Shown in pieces: positions 25,216 to 37,385 of a DNA stretch of 64,000 nt. The DNA is taken from positions 16,875,718 to 16,939,717 of the forward strand of contig JAJHZJ010000014.1 of assembly GCA_023548195.1 (NCBI GenBank), read 5' to 3'. Position 1 is the first letter of the stretch. Each line of letters begins with the position of its first letter. The stretch is from Bettongia penicillata ogilbyi (Eukaryota; Chordata; Mammalia; Diprotodontia; Potoroidae). Both the position numbers and the translations under genes were made by a program. The notes below the pieces were generated by a model. The model searched no databases. It saw nothing but the letters and a program-made list of their open reading frames with translations, and was not told the DNA's origin.

Positions 25216-26359
25216 ATTTGTAAATCAATCAACCAATATTTATTAAGTGCCTACTATGTACCATGCAGAAAAACAGTTACTTGCAATGAGTTTATAGTCT
25301 AACAAGGAAAGAAAGTACATATATAAATATACAAAGCATGAATATGTACACAGCAGTTAAATACAAGAAAATTTAAGAGGTAGGGTACCAGTATTTATGG
25401 GGATATCTTGGAAAGGTAAAAGATGATGCCTGAACTGCATCTTGAAAGAAGAGTGAAGCTTTATGAGACTGAAATAAGGATAGACTGTCTTTAGGCATGT
25501 GGATGGTCAGTGCAAAGAGACAAGAATGGGACGTCATGTGTATCATAGAAGTCATTTTGGTTATATGACAGAGAGTGGGACTAATATCTAGTGAGGTTGG
25601 AAAGGCTGCTGCTGTTCATTTGTACAGCTGCGTCTGGCTCTTTCACAACTCCAATGACCACAGAAAACCAGGTCCTTCTGTCCTCCATTATTTCTTGAAG
25701 TTGGTTGGAAAGGTACATGGGGCAAAGTTGGAAAAGCTTTTAAAAGTTAATTCAGGAGTTTTATAACCGATTCTAGAAGCAATAGGGCACTATTGGAATT
25801 TACTCATTAGAGAAGAAACATCAGATCTGTGCTTAAGAAAAATTACTTTAGCAACACTGTATAGGATGGATGGGAGTGGTAACAAATTTGAGATAGGAAG
25901 ACCAATTAAGAGGCTGTTGTACTAATGAAGGTAGGAAGCAATAATGGCCTAAATTAAGGTTATTTATGTGACTAGAGAAGGGCTTGGATGAGAGAAGTAT
26001 TGTGGAGATAAAAGGTGAGATTTTGAAACGGATTGTTAAGTGACTTAGGACAACTGTGAGGTGAAGAAGAGTGAAGAGGTCAGTATGATGCTAAATGAAC
26101 CTGGGAATTGGAAAAACAGTGGTGTCTTCAACTTAAAAAGGGGGAATTTTTAAGTAGTGTTGAGTTTGGAAGGGAAAAAGAGAGGGTTCAGTTTTGGACA
26201 TCTTGACTTTGAGATTATGTTTAGGACATCCAACTGGTGTTACAGGATTAAAGTTCAAAGGAGAGAATGAGGCTGGATACAAAGATCTAGCAGTCATTGG
26301 CATACAGATAACAATTAAACCTACTGGAGCTGATGAACTTAATAATATTATTAATATTA

Positions 26360-26600
26360 ATACCATTAGGAGTTAGCATTTATATAGCACTTTTACAAGT
26401 TTGTAAAGCACTTAAATGTCCTCTTATTTTATCCTGGTGACACTATTATTGTCCCCTGTTCACAGATGAATAAACAGAAGCAAACAGAGATTAAGTGACT
26501 GTGTAACTTGGTTACACAGCTAGTGTCTGAGGGCAGATATGAACTCAGATTTTCCTTATTCCATGTGAAGCCTGCTATGCTCTATGCTACCTAGATATCC
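26360..26600 (-). mobile_element. MIR SINE, reverse, inside the L2
   Basis: ggagttagcatttatatagc, then ttgtcccctgttcacagatg, then cttggttacacagctagtgt, then ctatgctacctagatatcc. Confidence 0.78.
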
Positions 26601-27104
26601 ATGGTCATTGAGAATACAGAGAAAAAATGTGGAGAACTTAGGACAGAGACTTGGGGGATACCTATGATTGGGGGGCATTATAAGCACAATAAGCCTGCAA
26701 GAATACTGAGAAGGAATGGTTAGACAGGTAGAAAAGAGAATCAGGGAAATAAAAGAATCATGGAAATCCAAAAAGGAAAATTTCTAGGGGAATAAAATGG
26801 TCAATGGTGTGAAATGAGGCTGATAGGTTGCTAGGGTGGAGAGCTGACAAGAAGATTTGGCACTTAAAAGACTATTGGCAACTCTGGATAAGGTAAAACA
26901 GCAAAGGTTGAGGAGTGAAAGAAGAGGCAGCTTTTTCAATGAGTAGCTAGGAGGGAGACAGGGACTATAGCTTGATGAGGCAGAGTCCAGGGAAGTTTTT
27001 TTTTAAAGACAGGGACTACCTGGGCATATCTGATATGGAAGGAACCAACAGACAGGGAGGACTTGAAGATCAGAGAGAGAAAAGATATAATTGAGGAGAA
27101 AGAT

Positions 27105-27185
27105 CGAATGAAACAATATTTGTAAAACTTCTTACCACAGTGCCTGGTACATAGTAGAGGCTATAAGCATTTTTATTTCCTTTTA
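27105..27185 (+). mobile_element. MIR 3' end fragment, forward
   Basis: gaatgaaacaatatttgtaa, then cacagtgcctggtacatagt and a TTTATTTCC tail match the MIR 3' end. Confidence 0.55.
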
Positions 27186-27739
27186 TCCTTCTTTTGTCAG
27201 AGCCTGGGGGACAGGTATAGAAGTAGGAGATGATGTCAAGGGGTTTTGTGTTTAAAAGGAGAGGAGGGGGAACTCACGACAAAAGACCTCAATTTTCTCA
27301 TAAAAGGGGCAAGATCCTTAGGGTAGGGAAAAGAGCAGGTCTGAAAGGCATGGGGAAGGAAGGGAAGGTTTGGAATAGCTTTTGTGAGGAGTGAGATAGA
27401 GAATCAGTCAAGGAGGAATAGTTTTTCTTAAGTAAAGGCTCTGCTGAGGTTACATGACATATATCAGTAATATACCCAGTCAGTAAGTTGTGAAACTTCC
27501 TATAGCTAGGCTCATCATCTAGACAGTAGGAAAAGAGGAGATGTAGGAAATGGTAGGACTAAGCTAAGACTGAGATCTCACAAGAAATGAGTAGTATTCA
27601 CAAAAGGGGGCAAGGAATTTGAGAACAGTAATTAATATGTTTTGCTTCTTTTAAGAACTGGTTATTTATATCCTTTGACCATGTATATATTGTTATTATA
27701 TATTTGGAGGTATAAGGTATGTTCAGGGAAGACTTGTAT

Positions 27740-30700
27740 CTCCGGTGTGAGGGCTACTGACCCCTTTTCAGGGCTATTTTCAGTCTTTGGTGTCCACCTG
27801 ATCCACCTAATGCTTACCTGTGGCTCCAAGAAGCTGTAGCATGTGCAGTGGCCACACCTTGGTAAGCTGTTTTGGCAGACAGACTAAACCAGGCAGAGGG
27901 TAACCGAGGAGTCTCAAACCCATCGGTGAGTAAGGGGAGTGTCTACCCCAAGCATGTGACGACTTCCCCTGGTAGAATGGGCAGATGAGAACCATTTGTT
28001 CTAATCACCATGAAGGCTGTTGAAGCAGGTGATGTGAAGCACTTAGAGCTTGGTTATACAGGGAAGACACCAAGGTCATCCACTACACATCGTGAGTCAT
28101 CACCAGTCATCTTGATTTTTTTTTCCTGCCACTGGACTGTGATGACTCTGGAAGAGAGTGAAGCTGACAACTTCATGAAACTCTGCCTCACTTAAACCCA
28201 ATTTATGCACCAATCAAAAGACATTACCCATATCATTTTACCACTTACTTTTACCTATCTCAAAGTCCTGTGGTGACAGGCAAGTAACAAAGCAGCAGGT
28301 GTGGATACACTGGGAGCTATAATCACACCCTTTGCACACAGGCAGTCTAGGCCATAGAGTCTCCATGTCACTGGCAGGAGCAGAGGGCTTTAGCAGCCCC
28401 CTGGGTATCTCAGCAGTCTTTTAAGGACTGCACTACTCACTTCCTGGTGCGAGAAAGGGTCTAAAATGGTACTCCAAAAACTGTCTGCTTACCTAACCCT
28501 AGCCTGATTATCGCAGCAGGTGAGGATCCTACCCTGCAGTAAAAATACAAAAAAAGTACAAAAATTTCTGCAAAGATGATTCCACTCACCATCAGTGCAT
28601 GGAATGTGTGCACATTTATAGACAACACAAAATTCAGTAGATCTTAAAGATGAACAGCTCTTGTTAGGAGAGGACTCAGCAAGTATCACATCCAAATAGC
28701 AACTCTGAATGAAATAAGGCTGGCAAATGAAAGTCAGTTTACTGAAGTCTGAACTGGACACATGTTTTTCTGGAGTGGCTACAGTGAAGGGGAGCACTGC
28801 GAAGCGGGTTTTCAGTTCTGCAATCAAAACTAACCTAGGCAACAGGCTTGTATGCCTACCAAAAAAAAATGAACATAACAATGTGACTGTCACTTACAGG
28901 AAAATGTCACCACCATTATCAGTACCTATGCTCCTACCATGACAAATCCTAATGAGGTTAAAGAAAAATTTTATGAAAACCTGGAGACCCTTATCATCAG
29001 TGTGCCAAAAGAAGACAAACTTTAATTCAGGCTGACTTTAATGCCCAAATAGACTCAGAACTATCAGAAATAGCAGAATCCTTAGAAGGAATGAAGGTGG
29101 AAACAGCAATAGCTATGATCACTTACTACTGAAGTCTTCTGAATGTCATGACTTTCTCATCACCAACACTGTCCTCTGTATACCAAAATGCAATAAAACC
29201 CTCACAACAAACACTGTCATTTAATAGACTATGTCACTGTAAGGAGAAGAAACAGACAGGATGTGAGAGTGATGAAGGCAATGTGTGGCACAAAGTGCTA
29301 GACTGATCACAAACATTCTCTCCAAGTTAAATATTCACATTCAACAAAAACAGCAGCCCCAAGGCAAAATGAATATTAGAAGAATTAATGTCAATAGATT
29401 AGAGAACATTTCTGAGCGGGAATAGTTTGTTGCTAACTGGAGAGGAAGTTGGGCCAACACATAGTTGGCAACAGTGGAGTAGAAAAGAAGTGGGCAGCTT
29501 TCAGAGATTTGATGTACAGCACTGTATTTGCTCATCTGGGTCACAATACTCACAAACATCAAGACTACTTTGATGAAAATGATGGGAAAATTCAGAAGCT
29601 GCTAAATAAAAAATGAGGGTTTACTAGCAGAAGTTCATCCACCTTAAGAAGACAGCATTTAATTCCATCAAAAGTAAAGTGTAAGTGAAGTTTAGAGAGA
29701 TGCAGGATTCTTGATGAAATTCAGTTTTATGCTGATAGTAACAATCCAAAGTACTTTTATGATGCCCTGAAGGCTATTTATGGGTCAAAAATGTACGGTG
29801 CATCTCAAACACTCAGTGCTGATGAAGCCACATTGATTGGTGATAAGGACATGATCCTAGAGAGATGCCAAGATGTAAAACAGATCATCATCAAGCAATG
29901 CTGAAGCCATTGATGGTTTACCTTGGTATTGAAGTCAATCCCTTCCTAACTCAAGTTCGAACTGAAGAAGAGGTTTTGAATGCCACTGGGCTCTTTTGGT
30001 GTGGCAAGGCACCTGGTACTGATTCTATTCCATCTGAGATTTACAAGGTAGGGCATCCATACAAAAGCTGAGATTATCCTGGATTATATGGCAAGAGGAG
30101 ATTATCCCCTAGGAGTTCAAGGATGCCTCCACCATCCAGCTCTATAAAGAAAGGAAAATCATCCTGTCACAATTACAGGGGGGTTTCTTTTTTTAGTCAT
30201 TGCTGGAAAAAATTCTTTCAGAGTTGGCTGATCCTTGACTTGAAAGTTGGTCATCTACCTGAGAGTCAGCATGGCTTCAGAAAGCGCAGAGGAACAGTCG
30301 ATATGGCATTCACTGTCCATGACAACTCCATGAGAAATACCAGGAGCAGAAAAGAGGTCTGTACACAACATCTGTAGATCTGACCAAAATCTACTGTTGG
30401 TCATGAGGACATATGGAAAATTATGTCAAAATTTGATTGCCCAGAGAAGTTCATCAGCACTGTACATCAATTTCATGATGATATGCTTGGTTTCATGCTT
30501 TTCCAGTAACGAATGGAGTGAAATAAAGCTGTGTACTTGCTCCCATACTTTTTAGCATGGTATTTTCAGCCATGTTGGTAAATGCCCTGAGGATGAATGC
30601 AGCATCAAGGTCAGCTACCTCACTGATGATAAATTCAATTTGAAAAGGCTGCAAGCAAAAACTAAAGCACTGGTGCATGACTTTCTGTTTGCAAATGATT

Positions 30701-31640
30701 GTGCACTCAACGTAGCCTCTGAAGCTGAGATGCAACAAAGTGTGGACTCTTTGCTACTTGTGCTAATATTAAACTAATAATTAACACTAAGGAAACACAG
30801 GTGCTCCATCAGCCAACACCACCCCATCCATATATGGAACCATAAGCAGAGCAATGGAGAAGTTCTGAATACTATGGATAAGTTCACTTACTGTTGCAGT
30901 ATACTTTCCAGGGATACACATATTGATAATAAAGTTGACAAATACACTTCCAGAGCTAGCTCAGTGGTTGGGAGAGTCCAAAGGAAAGTGTGGCAGAAAA
31001 GAGGTAGACTATCAAACTGAAGGTCTACAGAGACACTGTGCCCACCTCATTATTGTATACTTGTGAAACCTGGACAGATACCAGTACCATGCCAAGAAAC
31101 TGAATAACTTCCATTTGAACTGTCAGAGACCCTGAAGATCAACAGACACCGAGGTCCTTTCTTGAACTAAACTGCCAAGCATTCAAATTCTACTACAAGA
31201 ACGCAACTATGATGACCTGGGCACGTTGTTCAAATGCCAAATGTACACTTGCCAAAATGACACCAGGCAAACATTCACATGGTGGGAAGAGGAAGCAATA
31301 CAAGGACACTCTCAAAGTCTCTTTTTAAGAACTTTGGAATTGACTGTGTGACATGGGAGACAATGGCACAGAACTAACCATTATGGTGTGCCCACATCTG
31401 AGAAGGTGCTGTGCTGTGCTCTATGAGCGAAGCAGAATTGAAGTAGTTCAGAAGAAATGAAAGATGAGCAAATTAGAGAATCCACCCCAAATGTTCAAAT
31501 ATTTTTGCCTGACCTGTGGCACCCCAAGCTCATATTGATCTATCAGCCAGTCAGACATACTGTATACAATTTGACTCGAACACAGTGATAACATTTTGGT
31601 CTTCTTTGAGAATGAAGGACAACAATCAATTACATATTTG
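27740..31640 (+). mobile_element. Degenerate APE-type non-LTR retrotransposon (endonuclease + RT)
   Basis: Broken + strand frames read in order: endonuclease-like (ISTYAPTMTNPNEVKEKFYE at about 28917, DYVTVRRRNRQDVRVMKAMC near 29230), linker (FYADSNNPKYFYDALKAIYG near 29730), RT (GKAPGTDSIPSEIYKVG near 30005, LPESQHGFRKRRGTVDM near 30250, FPVTNGVK near 30498, DFLFANDCALN near 30680 in place of the usual FADD) and a C-terminal tail (HAKKLNNFHLNC near 31095). The 3' end is tttgagaatgaaggacaaca near 31605. Stops are frequent, so it is dead. Its 5' (about 28050-28200) and 3' ends resemble the short element at 36.4 kb. I could not fix the clade; an RTE-like assignment is inference. Confidence 0.75.
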
Positions 31641-31740
31641 AATCTGTCTTCTACCTTTATTAGAGAAACCTGTTGCAAAGAACTCCCCACCCCTCCACCC
31701 TTAACTACTAATTCTTACTGCAATGATTTTGTGTTTCTTC

Positions 31741-32690
31741 CTTTTTTTTTTTTTTTGGTAGGAAGATTTGGAACTTATTAGGGTCCTTTTCATATAACTT
31801 GTCTTCCCAATATACAATCACTGGTCCCACACCCTTTATCTGACTCTTCCTTTACCTGGCCATGGTGCTGCTTAGGTCAAGAAATGAGTTCAGTGTCCTG
31901 GGATGCTGTGGGAGTTACATGAATAGACCTCCAATGACCTCCAGAGTGGTCCCTGTGATGTATCCACTGTCATCTGATGCCAGGAATGACACCACATCTG
32001 CCACATCCTCGGGAATCCCCATATGGCCCACCCAAATTTGTGGCGTTATCTGGTCCAATACTTTCTATGGTACTTTCTTTGTCATGGGTGTTGTGATGAA
32101 CCCTGGAAGGATGGAGTTACAGTGGATTCTATGTTATCCAAATTCTTGGGCCACACTACAGTTCATTTCTTCTACTCCAGCTTTGGATATTGCCTAGTTT
32201 GCCTGTCCCAGGTTCCCCACCTTTACATGATGCAGCTGATGTTGATGATGGAGCCACCATAGTCACTGGATACCAGGTCTCTAACTGTAGCCGGAGAGAC
32301 CAAAAAGGTGCCCTTGAGATTGACAGAAATGACTTCATTCTAGTAATCCTCAGGTATTCAGAACAAATATCTCAGATGAACCCAGCATAAGAGACCACCA
32401 TTGACAGTAGATGAGAGAAAGAGGCATGGATTTGCTCTATCAGGCCCTGTGTTGCCCTGGCTTTGGTCACATCAACCTGGAAAGCAGTATTAACAACTGA
32501 GGCCAGCCCCAGCTTCACTCCCCATCCCCTCCAGAAGTCTTCCAATCTTCTCAGCAGCTGCCCCACCCTGGTCACCTGCAGCCAGGAGGGCCCCTTCCCT
32601 GGTCAGGCGCCCAACTGATGGCAACTGCCTGCACCTGTGACCAGAGCAAACGCTCAATGCAGCTGAAGCTGGGCCGCCATGGTAACATGG
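31741..32690 (-). pseudogene. HSD17B8P: Processed (retro-) pseudogene of HSD17B8
   Basis: The intact gene encodes a mitochondrial short-chain dehydrogenase that oxidises estradiol and forms part of the ketoacyl-ACP reductase of mitochondrial fatty-acid synthesis. On the minus strand the copy starts at 32680 (MAAQLQLH then a stop) and ends at 31915 with [20 protein letters not shown] and EVIGGLFM then TAA. Intermediate pieces include FQVDVTKARATQGLIEQIHA, VVSYAG, GQAN-stop-AISKAG and CNSILPGFITTPMTKKVP. The catalytic Tyr of YxxxK is a TAG at 32196-32194, while the Lys remains. Frameshifts and stops are numerous. It has no introns, and a T run on + at 31742-31756 is its poly(A) tail, so it arose by LINE-mediated retroposition. 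It lies in the same orientation as RALGAPA1, within its large intron. Confidence 0.9.
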
Positions 32691-32999
32691 TACCTGTTAA
32701 TTTTATGGAATCAACATCTTCCATTTTCTCTTATATGAAACAATGCACCAAAACATTTGAGATAAAGTCAAAACAGTTCTTAAAAAGAAATTTATATTTG
32801 TAAAAATGTATCTTAACAAATATCCCTAACAAAATGGGAAAAGGATTAGTGAACATTACAAAATAAACAAATTAACAATTCTAAAACAAATATACCCCCT
32901 CCACCATAAAAGTATAAAGGCTATAAAACTGATAAAAAAAAAAGAACTAAGAATATTTTTTAAAAAAAGTCTAATAACATTGATTAGAGAGTCACTGTG
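32691..32999. other. A-rich stretch, nothing recognised
   Basis: Low-complexity A-rich sequence between the pseudogene and the next SINE. No gene or repeat was assigned. Confidence 0.4.
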
Positions 33000-33270
33000 A
33001 TATATAGTAGGCAGAAAGATTTGAGTTCAAATTTTGCCTCACTAGCTGGTAATTCTGAAAAAGTCATTTATCCAAATCTTCCTCCATAAAATGGGGATAA
33101 TAACAGCACCTATCTCATAAGGCTGCTGCATGGATTAAATGAGTTTCCTCTGTAAAATAGGGACAATACTACAATGTTTCTCATGGAGTTCAGAGGATCG
33201 AATGAGCTAATCAAGGTAAAGCACTCTGTAAATGTTAAAAACACTACATAAATGTTAGGTACTAGCTATT
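33000..33270 (+). mobile_element. MIR-like SINE, forward, with a repeated 3' part
   Basis: gatttgagttcaaattttgc, then cctccataaaatggggataa, then cataaggctgctgcatggat. A second similar block (cctctgtaaaatagggacaa, gttcagaggatcgaatgag, aagcactctgtaaatg) follows. Two overlapping MIR 3' parts may be present. Confidence 0.7.
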
Positions 33271-33339
33271 CAAGTCCCACCTACAGTACATATTGTCTGT
33301 GTGATCCTGGTAAGTAACTCAATCCAGTCTCTCATGCTC

Positions 33340-34025
33340 GCAACACAGGATTCATCTACTCCTCACTATTCCTCACCCTTTTTCCATGTAATCTTTTATC
33401 CTTTGACACTGCCACCACTCTGATACAGATGCTCATCTCCTCACACCTGGACCACTACAATAGTGTGAGGGTGGGTCTGCCTGTCTTAAATCTCTCCTTA
33501 CTCCAATCCATCCTCCATTCAGCCACTGAACGGAGGTCTGACCATGTCATTATCAATAAAATTCAACCAGCTCTCAGCTCCCCATAGTCTTCAAGATCAA
33601 ATACAAAATCCCCTGTTTGACCTCCAAAGCTCTTCATAACCAAGCCCTCTTCTACCTTTCCATTCTTTTTACACATTAATCTCTGACATGTACTCTCTAA
33701 TCTTGTGACACTGGCCACTTAGCTATTCCATGAAGAAGATATTCCACCTTTCAGCTCCAGAAATTTTCTCTCGCTGTTCCTCATGCATAGAACCCCCCTT
33801 TCTCTTCTGCTTTGACTACTGACCATCCTGGCGTCCTTTTAGTCCCAACTAAAATCCCATCTTTTACAGGAAATCTTTGCCAATAATTCTTAATTCTTGT
33901 GTCTTCCCTTTATTATTTCCTATATCTCCTGTAGATACTTTGTTTCATGTATAGTTGTTTGCATCTTTTCTCCCCCATCAGACTGTGAGACACTTAATGA
34001 ATATTTACTGACTGACAACCTCTTA
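33340..34025 (+). mobile_element. L2 LINE 3' end
   Basis: cctcacacctggaccactac, tccatcctccattcagccac, ctgaccatgtcatt, agatcaaatacaaaatcccc, ttgacctccaaagctcttca, and agactgtgagacacttaatg, in L2 order. Confidence 0.8.
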
Positions 34026-34959
34026 GTTTCTCAGGTAACTTTCAAGGAATATTGGTGCAAAGTAAGTATAATTTATATTGGTGGAGGGAATTCCTTCCTT
34101 GTCTTAGAGATTCCTAGTCCAATGAAATCAAAACTCCAGTTTTTTAAAAAAATCATTTTAAAAAAGCATTAGTTAGGTTAATCAAGAAAAGGGGAAGAAA
34201 AATAACATTAGCAAAATAAGAAATGAACAAGGATTCACAACAGAGAGTAAATAAAAAGAAGTGGTTGGGTTATGGTCTCTGAGGATCCTTTTGGTCTATG
34301 TTCCTTTAATCCTATTACCTTTAAATATTAGAAGTATTCAAAACTACTACATCAGCAAACCTGAGAATTCAAAGGAAATTAATATATACATAAATAAAAT
34401 ATCCAAACTAAAAAGAGATCTTTTTAAAAATTTTATTTTAGATTTAAATCACAAAACTTAAATACATAAAAGAAAAAAAGAAACATAATGTAAAATTAAA
34501 TATTGAAAGAAATACAAAATGAGAAAAAAAGGTATGTCATGTGCACAGCAGGAAAGAGATCTTAAAGGACCCAATTTGAGAATAAGAAATCAAGCAAACA
34601 ATGAATTGACTGCTCTAGTGAAAAAAATTCCAGCAAAAATGGAATTACTGTGAATTCTATTAAATATTTCAAATAATTAATACCTATTTTACAAAATGTC
34701 TTAAAAAATAGAGACAGAGGGCATTCTACAAGACTGACTGGAGTAATGATATCTAAATAAGGGACAGAAATAGTAGAGAAAAGACAATTATAAATTTTGC
34801 TAATCAATTTTGATGTAAAAATTTGAAACAGGAGTCTTACAAAACATGTCCCTATTCTCTCAACTATGAACCTTGCTTCATATTTCACTGGAAAAATTGA
34901 TGACATTCACAAAGATCCTCATCTCTTATCACTGAGATGACTTCTTTCCCTCCTTCCTC
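34026..34959. other. AT-rich stretch, no gene recognised
   Basis: Contains only short frames of low complexity. It may include decayed L1 material (atctaaataagggacagaaa near 34750), but not firmly. Confidence 0.35.
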
Positions 34960-35764
34960 TTTCAGCCTGGCTCTCACATAAAAAGATGGTTTTTTGCCAA
35001 GGCAAACTCTCATCCACATGCACAAGGAATCCCATGCCATCCTGTCTTCTGCAAATTTTCCCTTTTATCTTCTCTATTCTCTCACTGTCTACTGGCTGCT
35101 TATCTACTTCCTACAAACATGGTTACATCTCCCCCATTCTCAAAAAACCCTCACTTGATCCACCAATCCTAGTTAGGTATCATCCTATATCTCTCCGCCT
35201 CTTTGTGGTTAAACTCCTTGAGAAGGCCATCTAAAACCAGTGCCTCCACAATTCTGACCTAATCATTTGACCAAAACTGCTCTCTCTCCAAGGTCACTAA
35301 AAATTTCTTAGTTGCCAAATCGCAATCCTTTTCTCAATCTTCATCCTTAATCTCTCTGTAACTTTTGATACTTCTGAGCACCCTTCCTTGATACTATTTT
35401 TCTCTAGATTTTCATATGATTGCTTTCTCCTGCTTTTCTCTTATCTATATGCCTCCTCCTTGTTTGTTGTGTTCTTTGCCAGATTTTCATTTGGGTCATT
35501 CCCACTAATAATAGTGGCTTCCCAAAGTTCTGTTGGGTCCTTGTCTCTTTTTTTCTATAGAAAAGAAATGGATTTTCTTTCTACTGTACTTGGTGATTTC
35601 AGCAGCTTCAAGTTGCAATCATCTCCTCTACACAGATGACACTCAGATCTACTTTTTGGCACTAACCTCTCTCCCAACCTCTAGACTACTAGTAAGGCAT
35701 CTTGAATTGGGTGTGTCTCATAGATAGATTAAAAACAACATGTCCCAAACTGAGCTGATTATTT
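34960..35764 (+). mobile_element. L2 LINE, RT region, left part of a nest
   Basis: Decayed sense L2 with ctcccccattctcaaaaaac, agttaggtatcatcctatat, ccttgagaaggccatctaaa, and cctctacacagatgacactc, which translates LLYTDDTQIYFL, the RT YxDD box of L2. It is broken at a site resembling gagctgattattttt and resumes at 37031. Confidence 0.75.
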
Positions 35765-37030
35765 TTTCTTTAGAATTTGACTTTTCCCCAGTTGTAACTG
35801 GGGAAAATTGTAAAAACAATTTTTAACATTTGTTTTTAAAACTTTAAGTTCCCAATTTTCTTCCTTCTTCCCTCTCCATTCCCCTCATTGAGAAGGCAAG
35901 CAATTCAATTAAGGTTATACATGTGTAGTCATGAAAAACATTTCCATAATAGTCATACTGTAAAAGAAAACACAGACAAAAAAAAACCTCAACAAAACCA
36001 CCTCAAGAAACATAAAGTAAAAAAGTATATTTCAATCCGTATTCAGACACCATCAGTTCTTTCTCTGGCGATGGATAGCATTTTTCATCATAAACCCTTC
36101 AAAGTTGTTTTGGATCATACTTGTACTGCTGAGAAAAGCTAGGTCATTCACAGCTGATTATTTTATAATCCATTTTACAAGTTGATTACATGTATAATAC
36201 TTATTATTGCATATGTTTTTATATTGTGTAATTCAGGACTTTAGTTTGGCCTGTTTACTGTAAATACTGTTTTGCAGTATATTTCTTTTCATTTTTGAGA
36301 TTTCACTATCTCTTGGGCATTTGTATTTCATGCACTTAATGTTAATAAGTAGAGGAAGAAATTAAATACTATAAAGAAATATTATTGATCAATCAAGAAT
36401 TGTCTAAAAGGCCCATTCACTCAACGGACGTAACCTCCCTCAAAGTGAGTATGTCAAAAGGCCTAGCCTGAAAAGGTCAAGGTCTCCCACTGCAACCTGG
36501 ACCATCTTCAGTCATCCTGATGAATATCTGGTCACTGGATACAGATGACTCGGGAGGATAAAGTGAGCCTGGTGACCTTGCACAGCCCTCCCTCACTCAA
36601 AACAAGTGAAGTGCAAGTCAAGTCATGTCTCTGATGTCATGGTCTTCGAAAACAAAGGACAAAACACAACACAATCTTACAATATTGCTGTTACTTTGTA
36701 TACAATACACTTCACTTGGCATCAGAGCTCATGCAATTCTCTCTAGGTATTTCCTAGAACATCTCACTCATCATTTCCCATAGCACAATAGTATTCTATC
36801 ACAATCACATACCAGAACTTGTTCAGTCATTCCCCAATTGATGGGCATCTTCTCATTTTCCAATTCTTTGTCCCACAAAAAGTGCTCTTATAAAAATTTT
36901 TGTACAATATGTCCTTTCCCTTTTTATTTTCTTTTTTATCTCTTTTAGGATACAGACCTAGTAGTGGTGCTGCTAGGTCAAAGGGTATACATGGCTTTAT
37001 ACCCCTTTGGGCATATGAACTGATTATCTT
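35765..37030 (-). mobile_element. Antisense L1 3' portion inserted in the L2
   Basis: The reversed L1 3' end (caattaaggttatacatgtg near 35907, ttccataatagtcat near 35942) is followed further right by the ORF2 end (cattccccaattgatgggca near 36827, gctaggtcaaagggtataca near 36972). The flanks gagctgattattttt (35750) and gaactgattatcttt (about 37018) look like a decayed target-site duplication. A short RTE-derived element is inserted in it. Confidence 0.75.
36398..36672 (+). mobile_element. Short non-autonomous element sharing both ends with the 27.7-31.6 kb retrotransposon
   Basis: The left part (aggtcaaggtctcccactgc, gtcatcctgatgaatatctg, ggtcactggatacagatgac, cctccctcactcaaaac) resembles 28060-28200. 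The right part (tgatgtcatggtcttcgaaa, acaaaggacaaaacacaac) resembles the 3' end near 31595-31620. It is about 275 bp, with no coding body. The 3' tail resembles marsupial RTE-mobilised SINEs, a name I recall but cannot check. Confidence 0.7.
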
Positions 37031-37385
37031 TCCCCTCAAGTCTTTTTATCTTCCTCACTTGCCTATTACTGTTAATACTATCACCCTTCTCTCAGTCATC
37101 CAAGCTCACAATCTAGGTATCCTCCTTGAATGCTCATTTTCTTTTATTCTCCAATATCCAATCAGTTGCTAAGTCCTTTTGCTGTTACCTTACTATATAT
37201 CCTCTTATAGCTGACACTACAACCTGGAAACAGGTCCTTATCACCTCATGCTGGATTGCTGCAGTATCCTAGTGGTTAATTTCTCTACCTCAAAGCTCTT
37301 TCCTTCCAGTCACTCAGCTGTCAAACCAATCTTCCTAAAGTATAGATCTGACCACATCAGCTCCCTCCCAAATTGACTCAAAAAA
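37031..37385 (+). mobile_element. L2 LINE, right part of the nest
   Basis: ttctctcagtcatccaagct, caatctaggtatcctccttg, ccaatatccaatcagttgct, tctgaccacatcagctccct: the continuation of the L2 3' region after the antisense L1. Confidence 0.75.

Larger units (their letters stand above)
25216..27330 (-). mobile_element. Antisense L2 LINE, about 2.1 kb
   Basis: It begins with the reversed L2 end (aatcaatcaaccaatattta, ttaagtgcctactatgtacc), then ctgaactgcatcttgaaaga, ttctagaagcaatagggcac, ggaagaccaattaagaggct, and gaagggcttggatgagagaa. This is the long antisense L2 3' region common in mammals. A MIR-like SINE splits it at 26360. The open frames here do not look coding. Confidence 0.75.

Noticed and set aside
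28489..28893. 134-codon minus-strand open frame
   Set aside because: It lies antisense to the decayed retrotransposon at 27.7-31.6 kb, is rich in Phe/Leu/Cys/Ser, and matches no family. An antisense shadow.
35533..35727. Frame with an RT YxDD-like box (YTDDTQIYFL)
   Set aside because: Not a separate gene: it is the decayed RT of an L2 LINE, annotated as such.
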